Part shown: piece by piece, positions 21,568-33,377 of the stretch
Layout: each line of letters begins with the position of its first letter
Numbering within the stretch: the first letter of the stretch is position 1
Translations under genes and position numbers: made by a program
Origin: Chrysemys picta bellii
Taxonomy: Eukaryota; Chordata; Testudines; Emydidae
Reading direction: 5' to 3'
Assembly: GCF_011386835.1 (NCBI RefSeq)
Contig: NC_088792.1
Coordinates: 63,285,287 to 63,349,286 of the forward strand
DNA: 64,000 nt
Notes under the pieces: model-generated
Told to the model about the DNA's origin: nothing
Databases searched by the model: none
Seen by the model: the letters and a program-made list of their open reading frames with translations, nothing else

Positions 21568-22682
21568 ATAAATCTTTTCCCAGGCTTCATCCAAGCGTCT
21601 CCAATAACCCCAAGCTCTCCTCATAACCTGAATGTTTCTGCTAACCTTGCAAATCATTGACAATGTTGACATCTAACTGTACAACGTTAGTCTTCAGAGT
21701 GAACACCCCTTGAGGTGAATGGAAGCAGCTCATATTTAAACTAATGGGTCAGATTCCTCCCTGCTGTATCTCTTGACATCCGTAAGACAGCATCCATTCA
21801 TTCATTTTTTTAACACATAAGGGCTAGAAACTTAATATTTTTTAAAATTAAAGCTTAAATTCATTCTGCAGAAACTAACAAGGCCATCTGAAAAGCAGGG
21901 GAACAGTATCTTTCCCACCATATATGGTTTTAGTTTGATCCTTCCCTTAAAGCTATGGTGAGGATGGAAGATTTCTTGAAACTTGGTCGAAAGTCATTCA
22001 AAAGATTTGCGAAGCTCAGCCTACCTGTTAATGGCCATGAGTAGATGTTCAGGTTTGTAACAATATCTGAAATCAAGAATGTTGTGTATAATTTTCAGTT
22101 CCATGACAGAAAGCTCATCCAGCTCTAATGAATATGTAATAAGAGTCCAAACGCCAGTCAGTAACTTCTAATTTAATGCTGTGAATATTACGAAGACGTT
22201 TGTTATAATAAGTCTAATTAACGGCTATGGTGATGCAACAATTTCTTTACAGCAATGTGCTCTGTCTCTGTTCTGATTAAGGCTGATTCCTGAATTCCTA
22301 TCTGAAAGGTGCAGATAGGAATTCTAGACTTTCTGCTAGGGCTGTTTTCTAGCCTATACCACCTAACCAAAATGTATGCCTTCACATTTAGTGGACGTAC
22401 CATCAGGATGTAGCTCTCACATCAGGAGACCCTGCCCACTGAAGCATCATCTGTGGCGCACAGGTGGGCATTCAAGATTGGGTTCAGATTCATTGCATTT
22501 TGTCATTAACCTCAAGGCCTCACTGAGCTGTCCCACCATTAATTATAATGTCAAACACCTTGGTGTACATGGTCACACAGCTTGAAAAATCAGCAGCTGT
22601 GTGTGTGCATACAAAGAAGAAGTAAAAGGATTTTGTAGCTGTGTGTAGCTACGCATGCAGGCATTTGAAATTAGCATTGGCC
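21568..22682. other. AT-rich non-coding stretch
   Basis: No genes or element ends recognised. Confidence 0.45.
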
Positions 22683-22905
22683 TTGAGAGGCAGTGTAGTT
22701 TAGTGCACTGAGTAGGTGATCCAAATTCTAAACCTGGCTCTGGCACTAACTCATTATGTGGCTTTGGACAAGACACTTAATGTCTCTGTACCTCAGGTTC
22801 CCCTTATGATAATAGTATAGTACCTAACTGAGAAAGAACTGTGAGGATTAATGTTTGTATATAGTTCTGAAACTGTGAAATAATAAGCTATAGAACAGAG
22901 TCTAA
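22683..22905 (+). mobile_element. MIR-type CORE-SINE
   Basis: The sequence reads along the MIR consensus order: GAGGCAGTGTAGTTTAGTGC, CTGGCTCTGGCACTAACTCATTATGTGGCTTTGGACAAG as the core, then CTCTGTACCTCAGGTTCCCC and GTGAGGATTAATG. MIR-type CORE-SINEs are shared across amniotes, so this is a deep fossil. It is heavily diverged and no target duplication is visible. Confidence 0.8.
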
Positions 22906-23420
22906 TACTGATCTTATAAATAGCTCACAAATTCACCTACATTGTAATATTACTACAGTTAGTGGTTGCTGAATCATCCAGGGACCCTCTATACACTCAC
23001 CAGATTCACTAGTCATATAGTGCACCACAGAGCCGATTTCACAAGGACAGGACACTGAAGAGGCCCCGCAAAACCTAGAAGTTATTCAGCCAGAGTTTTG
23101 CAATCACTTCCTGATGGTGTGCTCTGTTCATCTGCCTTTTACAAGTATTGCTATCTTGGTTATTCAGAGCTCTCTTGAAGCCTTTCAATAATTAAGGGTG
23201 CACGCTCAACTACACAGAAGAGCTGGCCCAGTTACCCAAGGCCAGACAGTGTAGCAGTAGGAACCTCAAAAAACAGAACAGGAGGAAGGGGGACTGAGTT
23301 GACTGAAGCACTCCTGTTTCCTCACTGCCTCCCCTCTGGAAATAAGTTGAGTGCATAGTGTTTCAACGAACTGTGGGTTTTGGTGCTTGTTTGTGTTGGT
23401 TCAGGCAGACCTGGGTCTTT
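22906..23420. other. Non-coding stretch
   Basis: No recognisable genes or repeats between the MIR and the next MITE. Confidence 0.45.
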
Positions 23421-23428
23421 TGAGCAGG

Positions 23429-23931
23429 GCCAGGGCCAGTGCAAGGAAGTTTCGCACCCTAGGCGAAACTTCCACCTTGAGGCCCCCCCCCCAGCCCTGC
23501 GGCAGCTCCCCACCCTCCCTCCACCCTGAGGCACCCCCCCATGCGGCAGCTCTTCCCCCGCCCTGAGGCACCACCCCCCCATGGCAGCTCCCCACCCCCC
23601 GGCCCAGGGATCCGTGCGGCAGCTCCTACCCCTGCCCTAAGGCACCCCCCCGTGGTAGCTCCCCACCCCCCGGCCCGGGGATCCGTGCGGCAGCTCTGAC
23701 CCAGGGGAACCCCAGGGCTGCCAGCGGCACGCTGACCCAGGGGAACCCCTGGGCTGACGGTGGCGCACTGACCTGGGGAACCCCTGGGCTGCCGCCGGCG
23801 GCTCAGACTCCCTCTCCCTCCCAGCGCAGCATCCGCTGTTTAAAAAAAAATTGGGAGCGCCACTTTTTGGCGCTCCCAAATCTTGGCGCCCTAGGCAACC
23901 GCCTAGTTGGCCTAAATGGTAGCACCGGCCC
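23429..23931. mobile_element. hAT-like MITE, C-rich, about 503 bp
   Basis: Ends show inverted similarity (AGGGCCAGTGC on the left, AGGGCCGGTGC for the right end reverse-complemented). An exact 8-bp repeat TGAGCAGG flanks it (23421-23428 and 23932-23939), consistent with hAT. Inside are duplicated blocks 'CCCCCCGTGG.AGCTCCCCACCCCCCGGCCC.GGGATCCGTGCGGCAGCTC' (near 23578-23635 and 23646-23700) and a GGCGCTCCCAA hairpin. The exact terminal base is uncertain because the ends themselves are G/C runs. Confidence 0.65.
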
Positions 23932-24175
23932 TGAGCAGGACACATCCAGTTTCTTGTTGTGTGACTGCACTATTTCTATTCAGTGTGCTTTTTAGGGAAC
24001 TTAGGCATCTGCAAAGAAGTAAGAATGAAATCATAAGCAGAGAAGCTTCCCCTCGTGTGAGTTAGATACTGCACACAGATTGTGTGTAGGGGCTTACTGG
24101 AGTGGAATAGCACATGTATTCTCTTCAGACATTTATCTGGCATTCTGGAATGTCACAATAATGTAGAATTTATCC

Positions 24176-24494
24176 CAGGGGTAGGCAACGTATCGCACAC
24201 GTGCCGAAGGCGGCACGCAAGCTGATTTTCAGTGGCACTCACGCTGCCCTTGTCCTGGCCATCGGTCCGTTGGGCTCTACATTTTAATTTAATTTTATAT
24301 GAAGCTTCTTAAACATTTTAAAAACTTTATTTACTTTACATACAACAATAGTTTAGTTATATATTATAGACTTATAGAAAGAGACCTTCTAAAAACGTTA
24401 AAATGTTAAAATGTATTACTGGCACGCGAAACCTTAAATTAGAGTGAACAAAGGAAGACTCGGCACACCACTTCTGAAAGGTTGCTGACCCCTG
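24176..24494. mobile_element. hAT MITE, 319 bp
   Basis: Begins CAGGGGTAGGCAAC and ends GTTGCTGACCCCTG, a 14-bp inverted repeat with two mismatches. Flanks ATTTATCC and ATTATCC agree apart from one base, consistent with an old 8-bp duplication. A GGCACGC motif recurs near both ends. It is AT-rich inside and has no coding capacity. Confidence 0.82.
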
Positions 24495-25984
24495 ATTATC
24501 CTATTGCAAATGCTATACTGACCAGCGAGCTTCTGGTCATCCAACATTCATTCCCAATGACATCTTACATTATACATTGCTTTAATTTTGTTGCCTCTTA
24601 TGTCCAGTGACTGTGGCATGTGAGAAACATTGAAGATTTGAAAGACATTACTGATGCCATCCACATTTTGGCTATTTCATAATTTCACAATGACAATTGC
24701 TAAATTTCATTCATGAATTTTTCCCCCTTCTCCTCCCGCAGCCCAGCGTTAGCTCTTATACTCTGAGGTATACTCCCCTCCAGCTTTCCATGTTAAAAAT
24801 TCAGTCTGTGGAAATGTGACAGCTGTTTTTCGTATCGCTCTTTCAGGACTGGAAGGTTTCAAACAAAGCGGACAAATAAAACGGATATGAAGTGGCAGGA
24901 TCTTGCGACAGAATTTCTTCTTACATATTAAGGAAACTGAGGGTCATGACTTGACTCGATTCCACGTTCAATTGGGTGAATTGTCAGGGATTTCCATTTT
25001 TTTAACCGTGGTTTTTTTAAAATGATGTTTCAAGTTTTTACTGCTAGTTCTTCTTTTTTATTTTTAGTCGGTAGCTGGCTGCAATAAGTCCCTTACCTCT
25101 TAGAATTCTCTGCAGCTCAGTCCCAAAGACAAAATGTAAATGAGATCGACACAGACTTCCATTCTCAAAACTTTTAGCCCAGCTGTGGAGGAGTGTGAAC
25201 CTGGTGTGCATGTGTGCGTGCGCATACAAACATGTGCAGCATTTTTTGTCATTGTTTGTCATTAATGTAAAGGGTGACAATATATTAGGTGGAAATTGCT
25301 TATAGGCTGGTATAATGTACAGTAGGAGCAGCAAATGCAACAACAGGAACACTTAGATATTATGGCAAAGGATGCTAGAGAAAACCTGGACAGAAAGCAT
25401 CCGGCACTGCCCTCTTGTCACAAGGTAGTTGGACAAGTGGCCTGATCCGATATGATAGGATTTTAATAGCAGCCAAGAAGAAGGCAGAGATGTAATATAG
25501 AGGGAGCAGAATCTATATTTTCCCAGACATGGCCTACTTTACCCAGGCCAGGAGACACCCTCTTTTCCTTTCAAAAAAGAGTTTAGAGGCAGCTTTGCTA
25601 CTTTTTTCCTAATTAAACTCTGGGTCGAAGATGAAGGGGAAAAAGTCTGAGTTTTGAGGACTATGAATCTGCAGAAAAATTATTTGTTTGACTAGCTAAT
25701 GCACCTGGAGAACATGACTGGGATGCAGGAGCAGAGTCAGAGAATACTGGAATTTAACATATGGACTTTGTCATATGCCTGCTTTTCTCCTGGCCTTTAA
25801 TTTTTTATTGTAAGTTTTTGAGCTCATAGTGATAGAAGGAAACAATTCAAAAGCTGAAACAGAAAGGCAATGATAGTGTTGATCTCTGTAGTCAGTATTG
25901 GGTAAGATGCCCCAGTAGAAATGGAAACAATGGTTATATTGTTCCTGTTTTGTCAAGTACATTTAATCATAGATTTTCTAACTA
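24495..25984. other. AT-rich non-coding stretch
   Basis: Several poly-T and poly-A tracts. The longest frames (for example 25044-25352) are leucine-rich by composition and show no domain. Confidence 0.45.
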
Positions 25985-26110
25985 TTCTAAGTTCCTCAGG
26001 GCAGGGACCTTGTATTCCTGTATGTTTGTACAGTTCCTAGGCCAAGGGATCCTGAGCCAGACAAGGGCTTCTGGGCACTATAGCAATAGAAATAAATCAT
26101 CATCATAATG
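25985..26110 (+). repeat. Ancient LINE 3'-end-like repeat
   Basis: TAAGTTCCTCAGGGCAGGGACCTTG ... TGTACAGTTCCTAG ... GGCTTCTGGGCACTA ... AATAAAT, a pattern typical of old L2/CR1-like 3' ends in amniotes. No boundary signals remain. Subfamily is not assigned. Confidence 0.45.
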
Positions 26111-26678
26111 GCCCAGATCACCCCCTCCTATAGTAGATCCCACAGAAGGGAACTCTAGGGGGATGGGATTTACCCCACCAGTGAACAGATCATGAACCTT
26201 TCCCAAACTTGGGAGATCAGGGCCACCTCCACCGAGACACTATGCCTGATCTCAGTTCTGGCTCTGCCCCAGACCCCAAGCTCCCGGGCAGCACAGTTCC
26301 ATTGGCTCTGTGCTATCAGAATTCCCCCTGGCTACAGTGGTCCATGGTATTTTAGGGGGATGTTTTACAGAAGAAATAGTATTTCCCCAGGTTCTTTCAT
26401 CATTTCCAGGAATCCCCACAAGATTAGTAGGTCATTGATATGTTTCCCCAATGCCCCCAGCCCAACTACTTCTCCCCTCATCTCAGGGAGAGGTCTCTGT
26501 AGGGCCCAGAGAGGAGAGGGATGATAACCATGAAGGTGGCTGAGTCCCCATCCATGTGGTGGAAAGCATTCATATGAAAATAATCCCTCCATATGTGGAT
26601 CTAGGAAGTCTGCTCTAACTAATAGATCTCGCCTTGCTGACTCATTAAAGGCAAGGAAGCAACATGGGCTGGTCTCTT
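26111..26678. other. Non-coding stretch
   Basis: Two overlapping opposite-strand frames of 110-127 codons lie here, but neither shows a motif. They look like chance openings in G/C-richer sequence. Confidence 0.4.
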
Positions 26679-26951
26679 GGGTATGTCTACATTGAGATGT
26701 AAAAAAAACCCCACATATCAGAACCTGGGTCACCTGACTGGGGCTCACAGGGCTCAGGCTGAAGGGCTATAAAGTTGCAGTATAGACACTGAGGCTCGGG
26801 CTGGAGCCCAGCTCTGGGACCCTTCCCCCTAAAGGGACTTAGAGCCCAGGCTCCAGCCCAGGCCCAAACATTTATACTGCAAGTCCAAGTCAGCGGACTC
26901 AGGCCAACCATGGCCACCCCGCAGGTCTTCTATTGTAGTGTAGACATATCC
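26679..26951. mobile_element. MITE with GTATGTCTACA-type ends
   Basis: Left GGTATGTCTACATT; right end reverse-complemented GGATATGTCTACACT. The interior contains mirrored GGGCTCAGGCTGAAGGGCTATAA and CCAGGCTCCAGCCCAGGCCC segments. No convincing target duplication was found (PIF/Harbinger-like elements would leave only 3 bases). It is non-coding. Superfamily is inferred from the ends shared with 37896-38150 and 56304-56591. Confidence 0.6.
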
Positions 26952-27570
26952 TCAGCATTTAAGGTTTCATTGGGGTTACTTTCTAGATAGTTTTTTGATC
27001 ATAAAGGGCTTCCAAATGTATTATTGCTCATTTTCTTTGTACTGTAGCCCCTTAGAGAGGGAGATTAAACAAGATCCTTGGAGAGAACCTCTGCATTCCT
27101 TTATGTTATGGTTGTACACAGACCTAGAGATATTGATGCAAATTGCTGATTGTTAACCTGGGAGCACAATTACCCTGTTCTGTTTTTAGGTCCAGATTCT
27201 CAAGGGCCTGACTTCCTTTTGGCAGGTGCCCCCAAAATTGCATCTGCTATTTTTAGCAATTGCATTGCTAACTACTGATTTGCATCTACAGTAAAGGACC
27301 CCTGGCTGGGGATCTAGGCCTTAATAAGACAAGAGTAAGCCAAAACATGGTGCTCAAGAAGAAGCTAGACTCCTTTCACACTGAATATTTAAACACTATG
27401 CCTGAGCCTCTAGATAAGCTATGATGACACATGGTTTACAATTAGCTTGGCAGTTATACTTGTGCAGATACACTGCACTGTCAGGGCATCATCCTGCTCC
27501 CACTGGAGTAAATGGTAAATTTCCCTAACCCCTGTAGATGGTTCCATATGGAACCATTTTTATTTCTTAT
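26952..27570. other. Non-coding stretch
   Basis: Nothing recognised apart from short low-complexity tracts. Confidence 0.4.
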
Positions 27571-27775
27571 TATTTTCTGTTACAATACAGGCTGGGGACC
27601 ACAATCAGGGATTAGGGCCCCACGGTAGCAGGCACTGTACAAATAACATGAAGGGAGTCCCTGCCCCAGAGAGCTCACAGTCTAGGATTTAGACAATCTG
27701 GAACAGGCAGTTAAACGGACAAGCAAAGGGAGAGAGCATGGGAGGACAAGGGAACAGCAGAGACCACTGTGACAG
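27571..27775 (+). repeat. Ancient interspersed repeat, LINE 3'-end-like
   Basis: Contains CACAATCAGGGATTAGGGCCC, AGGCACTGTACAAATAACA and CTGCCCCAGAGAGCTCACAGTCTA. The same order occurs at 54845-55230 (CACAAATCAGGGCACTGTGCAAACA ... CTGTCCTAAAGAGCTTACAGATTA). The two are therefore copies of one old family, probably a LINE tail. Class is not certain. Confidence 0.5.
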
Positions 27776-28158
27776 GATGGTTGCATGAGTTAGTAGTCAC
27801 AGAAGTCTCAATATCATGAGTTCTTGCTGGATGGTGGTGATCTGAAGACAGAACAGCTCAGGGGGTTTTAAAGGAGAATAATATGATGGCTTTGTGAATT
27901 TCTATATTGTGCGATGTGTAAAACCAAGAGTGAAGGGTTTTATTTTACATTCATAAATATTATTTTAATTAACATCATTAACAGTCATTTTTTCCATTAC
28001 ACAACCTCACTCTGAGGCTTTGGAGTCTCATTATCAGAAGTCCATTGGGAATACTAAACTGGAAAATTTTGGGGGGGGCCCGTGTCCATCATACCCCTCT
28101 TAAAAATATTAATTGTGTTATTTCTGCAAACTAAACAAAACAAAAAACAATACGACAC

Positions 28159-29214
28159 TGTCATGCTGTCTGGAGTGGCTCACCACCAAGAGTGCCAACC
28201 TCAGGGCAGACTATCAAAAAGCAGGGCGGACACCCCCAAACTGGTTGTATGTTCTGTAATTAGATTTCATCAACCCAGTAACAAATGTGAACTACTGGGT
28301 CACTGTAACAGTCTTACCACCGAACCACAGACAGTCCCCTTGAGTTCTGCATCTATCTTGCCATCCAGGCATGCTGATCTTAATGATAAATGATCACTTA
28401 CACCAAAAATCACAAAATATTCAGGTTGTTCCAGTCCCAAGAGACCAGCCACTTACCCTAGATCAATTTGTACCTCAGATCTCATACCAAAGACAATGCT
28501 TGTAGTCAAACCTATAGTACACTAATTAAGGGTTCATTAACTAGGAAAAAGAAATTAGAGAGTTATTTACAGGTTAAAGTAGGCAACATATATACACAAA
28601 TGATTTACAGTCTATTGTTCCAAAAAGTGACAGAGATGTAGTAATCTGTCAGCACTGAATGTCTTTTTAGGGATAACCCAGGTTGACCCTGGGAATATCT
28701 GCCTTTTGTTTCTTAGCTCCAGCCCTTATGAGAGTCCAAACAGCAAAGAGATAACAAATCCTCATGTCAGCTATCTTTATTTCCCTTTTCCATAATTCAA
28801 ACTGATGGGACAAGCTTTCTCTCACATAGCACTAATGGGTGTAAGAGGGCCATTAAACCAGTCTTTGTGTTGTGATGTTCCACAATGGCCCGCTTAGTCT
28901 TGATAATTCTTCTGGGTGGGTGGGGGAACCACTTTTCCTTTTTGGGTTCACAAGTTCAGAGCAGGCATTTTTACAATTATAAAGCAAAACTTACTTTAAA
29001 GCAGGAGATACAGACATTACAAATAAGTTGAATGCATGCAGCAACTTACAAGCATTTCATAGAGTCTAAACATTAAAACACATTCTTACAAGTTCAGCAA
29101 TGAACAATATAAATATATAGGTGAGCTGGTCTTGTTTCCAGCTAGGAATTTGTCAGTGTTCAGCTAATGCCTACAGACTTGGCAAGAGCTGGCACCTGGT
29201 TTACCAGCATCACA
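28159..29214 (-). mobile_element. Solo LTR of an LTR retroelement, 1.06 kb
   Basis: The block begins TGTCATGCTG and ends CAGCATCACA, so the 10-bp ends are inverted and carry the canonical TG...CA. An exact 5-bp duplication GACAC flanks it (28154-28158 and 29215-29219). No coding region is present and there is only one LTR, so it is a solo LTR left by recombination between two LTRs. Minus orientation is suggested by an AATAAA-like site (AATGAA in TTAATGAACCC near 28530) after an AT-rich U3/R part. The length and 5-bp duplication fit an endogenous retrovirus or a gypsy-like element, and I cannot decide between them. Confidence 0.75.
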
Positions 29215-29219
29215 GACAC

Positions 29220-30082
29220 ATATTAATACACTTGTTGAAGTCAATGTTAAATAAGATTAACAGTATTTTGGGGTAATACTAAATTGGGGGCCCATAGAGC
29301 TGCTCGGGGCCCTAAGCAATTGTTTCATCTGCTTATGCCTATCACCACCACTGCTCATTACTCAGCATCATGGCATCTCTTGAAAGGCGATTAATATGAG
29401 CAACACTGGCTTTTTCAAGATTTCTGCTGACAGATGCTTGCTGCATCAAAGTGCCAAAGTATACAGTTGGTTCTCTGGGTACCTGCCAAAGACTGACTCA
29501 TTCATGCAAATGCTGTACTATTCATGTGTTTTGTCTCAGAGAGACAAATTCCATTTGCCACTCCTTCACTCTCTCCTGAAAATCTCCCCTGGCAAAGTCC
29601 CATGTAACATTATTTAAACTATTGGCAAGAAAATTCCAAGGAGGCATAACAAAACCTTGAACATCTCTGTGTAAAGCTCTATTCAATCTGAATTTCAAAA
29701 TCCATGTGGCATGCTTCAGTGCCAGCTTCTGTAACCAGAGTTTAATGAGCAATCTTAGAGAGTAGCATTTAAAAGAAAATGCAAAGTAGAATTTCCCCTT
29801 CAATCTCCCAAATACAAAAGTAATAGAGCTGCTGAAATATGTGAGCACATGCTAATTTACTGTAAATGGGTATTTTATTTTTATAGGTGCTTTGGTCACA
29901 TCCTCCCCTCCACTTTTAGGCATGATGGGGGATGAAAGGTGCTCTGTTGCCAGCCAAAAGTAGCTGATAAGCATGTCCAGAAAAGAGAAAAGAGCCCTGG
30001 GTTCCTGGGTCATCGCTTCCTCCCCCTGACCTGAATCCAAGAAAGTCCCTTTGCTGGATCACTGCTCATGTGGTACTCTAAA
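29220..30082. other. Non-coding stretch
   Basis: No recognised genes or repeats. Frames are short. Confidence 0.4.
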
Positions 30083-30277
30083 CATAAGAACGGCCATACT
30101 GGGTCAGACCAAAGATCCATGTAGCCCAGTATCCTGTCTTCTGACAGTGGCCATTGCCAGATGCTTCAGAGGGAATGAGCAGAACAGATAATCATCAAGT
30201 GATTCATCCCCTGTCACTCATTTCCAGCTTCTGGCAAACAGAGGCTAAGGACACCAACCTTGCTCATCCTGACCGAA
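30083..30277 (-). mobile_element. CR1/L3-clade LINE 3' end fragment
   Basis: GGCCATACTGGGTCAGACCAA ... AGCCCAGTATCCTGTCTTCTGACAGTGGCC ... is the reverse complement of the tail at 1640-2046. It is a 5'-truncated, non-coding copy lying against the older plus-strand CR1. Confidence 0.65.
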
Positions 30278-30380
30278 ATATTGGTATAGAGGGGTATAGC
30301 TTGTTCAGGAAGGGAATAAAGGGAGAAGGTGTTACATTATACACCAAGAATATATACACTTGTCCTGACATCCATAAGGA
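30278..30380 (+). mobile_element. Older CR1, endonuclease part (left piece)
   Basis: In one frame it reads 'EGYSLFRKGIKGEGVTLYT', which fits the CR1 endonuclease block that appears as 'GYKLFRKDRQGRKGGGVALY' in the minus copy. It stops where the minus-strand CR1 tail begins, and the same domain continues at 34337. This element was the landing site for the younger CR1. Confidence 0.72.
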
Positions 30381-30484
30381 ATCATAGAATCATAGAATCA
30401 TAGAATCATAGAATATCAGAGTTGGAAGGGACCTCAAGAGGTCATCTAGTCCAACCCCCTGCTCAAAGCAGGACCAATTCCCAG

Positions 30485-33333
30485 CTAAATCATCCCAGCC
30501 AGGGCTTTGTCAAGCCGGGCCTTAAAAACCTCCAAGGAAGGAGACTCCACCACCTCCCTAGGTAACGCATTCCAGTGTTTCACCACCCTCCTAGTGAAAT
30601 AGTTTTTCCTGATATCCAACCTGGACTTCCCCCACCGCAACTTGAGACCATTGCTCCTTGTTCTGTCATCTGCCACCACTGAGAACAGCCGAGCTCCATC
30701 CTCTTTGGAACCGCCCTTCAGGTAGTTGAAGGCTGCTATCAAATCCCCCCTCATTCTTCTCTTCTGGAGACTAAACAATCCCAGTTCTCTCAGCCTCTCC
30801 TCATAAGTCATATGCTCCAGACCCCTAATCATTTTTGTTGCCCTCCGCTGGACTCTTTCCAATTTTTCCACATCCTTCTTGTAGTGTGGGGCCCAAAACT
30901 GGACACAGTATTCCAGATGAGGCCTCACCAATGTCGAATAAAGGGGAACGATCACGTTCCTCGATCTGCTGGCAATGCCCCTACTTATACAGCCCAAAAT
31001 GCCGTTAGCCTTCTTGGCAACAAGAGCACACTGTTGACTCATATCCAGCTTCTCGTCCACTGTGACCCCTAGGTCCTTTTCAGCAGAACTGCTACCTAGC
31101 CATTCGGTCCCTAGTCTGTAGCAGTGCATGGGATTCTTCCGTCCTAAGTGCAGGACTCTGCACTTGTCCTTGTTGAACCTCATCAGGTTTTTTTCTGCCC
31201 AATCCTCTAATTTGTCTAGGTCCCTCTGTATCCGATCCCTACCCTCTAGTGTATCTACCACGCCTCCTAGTTTAGTGTCATCTGCAAACTTGCTGAGAGT
31301 GCAGTCCACACCATCCTCCAGATCATTAATAAAGATATTAAACAAAACCGGCCCCAGGACCGACCCTTGGGGCACTCACTTGAAACCGGCTGCCAACTAG
31401 ACATGGAGCCATTGATCACTACCCGTTGAGCCCGACGATCTAGCCAGCTTTCTATCCACCTTACAGTCCATTCATCCAGCCCATACTTCTTTAACTTGGC
31501 GGCAAGAATACTGTGGGAGACAGTATCAAAAGCTTTGCTAAAGTCAAGAAATAACACATCCACTGCTTTCCCCTCATCCACAGAGCCAGTTATCTCATCA
31601 TAGAAGGCAATTAGGTTAGTCAGGCACGACTTCCCCTTCGTGAATCCATGCTGACTGTTCCTGATCACTTTCCTTTCCTCTAAATGTTTCATAATTGATT
31701 CCTTGAGGACCTGCTCCATAATTTTTCCAGGGACTGAGGTGAGGCTGACTGGCCTGTAGTTCCCCGGATCCTCCTTCTTCCCTTTTTTAAAGATGGGCAC
31801 TACATTAGCCCTTTTCCAGTCATCTGGGACCTCCCCCGATCGCCATGAGTTTTCAAAAATAATGGCTAATGGCTCTGCAATCTCACCCGCCAACTCCTTT
31901 AGCACCCTCGGATGCAGCGCATCCGGCCCCATGGACTTGTGCACGTCCAGCTTTTCTAAATAGTCCCGAACCACTTCTTTCTCCACAGAGGGCTGGTCAC
32001 CTTCTCCCCATGCTGTACTGCCCAGTGCAGCAATCTGGGAGCTGACCTTGTGCGTGAAGACAGAGGCAAAAAAATCATTGAGTACATTAGCTTTTTCCAC
32101 ATCCTCGGTCACTAGGTTGCCTCCCTCATTCAGTAAGGGGCCCACACTTTCCTTGATTTTCTTCTTGTTGCTAACATACCTGAAGAAACCCTTCTTGTTA
32201 CTCTTAACATCTCTTGCTAACTGCAACTCCAAGTGTGATTTGGCCTTCCTGATTTCACTCCTGCACGCCTGAGCAATATTTTTATACTCCTCCCTGGTCA
32301 TTTGTCCAATCTTCCACTTCTTATAAGCCTCTTTTTTGCGTTTAAGATCAGCAAGGATTTCACTGTTTAGCCAAGCTGGTCGCCTGCCATATTTACTATT
32401 CTTTCTACACATCGGGATGGTTTGTTCCTGCAACCTCAATAAGGATTCTTTAAAATACAGCCAGCTCTCCTGGACCCCTTTGCCCTTCATGTTATTCTCC
32501 CAGGGGATCCTGCCCATCTGTTCCCTGAGGGAGTCAAAGTTTGCTTTTCTGAAGTCCAGGGTCCATATTCTGCTGCTCTCCTTTCTTCCTTGTGTCAGGA
32601 TCCTGAACTCGACCATCTCATGGTCACTGCCTCCCAGATTCCCATCCACTTTTGCTTCCCCTACTAGTTCTTCCCTGTTTGTGAGCAGCAGGTCAAGAAA
32701 AGCTTTGCCCCTAGTTGGTTCCTCCAGCACTTGCACCAGGAAATTGTCCCCTACGCTTTCCAAAAATTTCCTGGATTGCCTGTGCACCGCTGTATTGCTC
32801 TCCCAGCAGATATCAGGGTGATTAAAGTCTCCCATGAGAACCAGGGCCTGTGATCTAGCAACTTCTGCTAGTTGCCAGAAGAAAGCCTCGTCCACCTCAT
32901 CCCCCTGGTCTGGTGGTCTATAGCAGACTCCAACCACAACATCACCCTTGTTGCTCCCACTTCTCAACTTTATCCAGAGACACTCAGGTTTTTCTGCAGT
33001 ATCATACCGGAGCTCTGAGCAGTCATACTCCTCTCTTACATACAACGCAACTCCCCCACCTTTTCTGCCCTGCCTGTCCTTCCTGAACAGTTTATATCCA
33101 GCCATGACAGTACTCCAGTCATGTGAGTTATCCCACCAAGTCTCTGTTATTCCAATCACATCATAATTCCCTGACTGTGCCAGGACTTCCAGTTCTCCCT
33201 GCTTGTTTCCCAGGCTTCTTGCATTTGTGTATAGGCACTTAAGATAACTCAATGATCGTCCCTCTTTCTCAGCATGAGACAGGAGTCCTCCCCTCTTGCG
33301 CTCTCCTGCTTGTGCTTCCTCCCAGGATCCCAT
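30485..33333 (-). pseudogene. CR1 ORF2: AP-type endonuclease and reverse transcriptase, one frameshift
   Basis: From Met at 33333 the frame runs 688 codons. Endonuclease blocks come first: 'TNARSLGNKQGELE', 'GITETWW', 'MGDFNHPDICW' and 'GGSDHEMVEF' (the SDH motif). Reverse transcriptase follows: '[18 protein letters not shown]', 'FSKAFDTVSH'. Near 31375 a missing G in the 'SSG-PQG' block shifts the frame. The frame continues at 31375-30485 with '[15 protein letters not shown]', the catalytic FADD near 31290 and the CR1-specific C-terminal tail. Together that is about 980 residues, close to full length. Nicking by the endonuclease followed by target-primed reverse transcription is the known role. 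The single lesion suggests a young insertion. Confidence 0.93.
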
Positions 33334-33377
33334 TTCCCCACTTACCTCAGGGCTTTGGTCTCCTTCCCCCGGTGAAC

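Noticed and set aside
26192..26748. Two opposite-strand frames above 100 codons
   Set aside because: They overlap each other, have no motif, and one crosses into the edge of a MITE.
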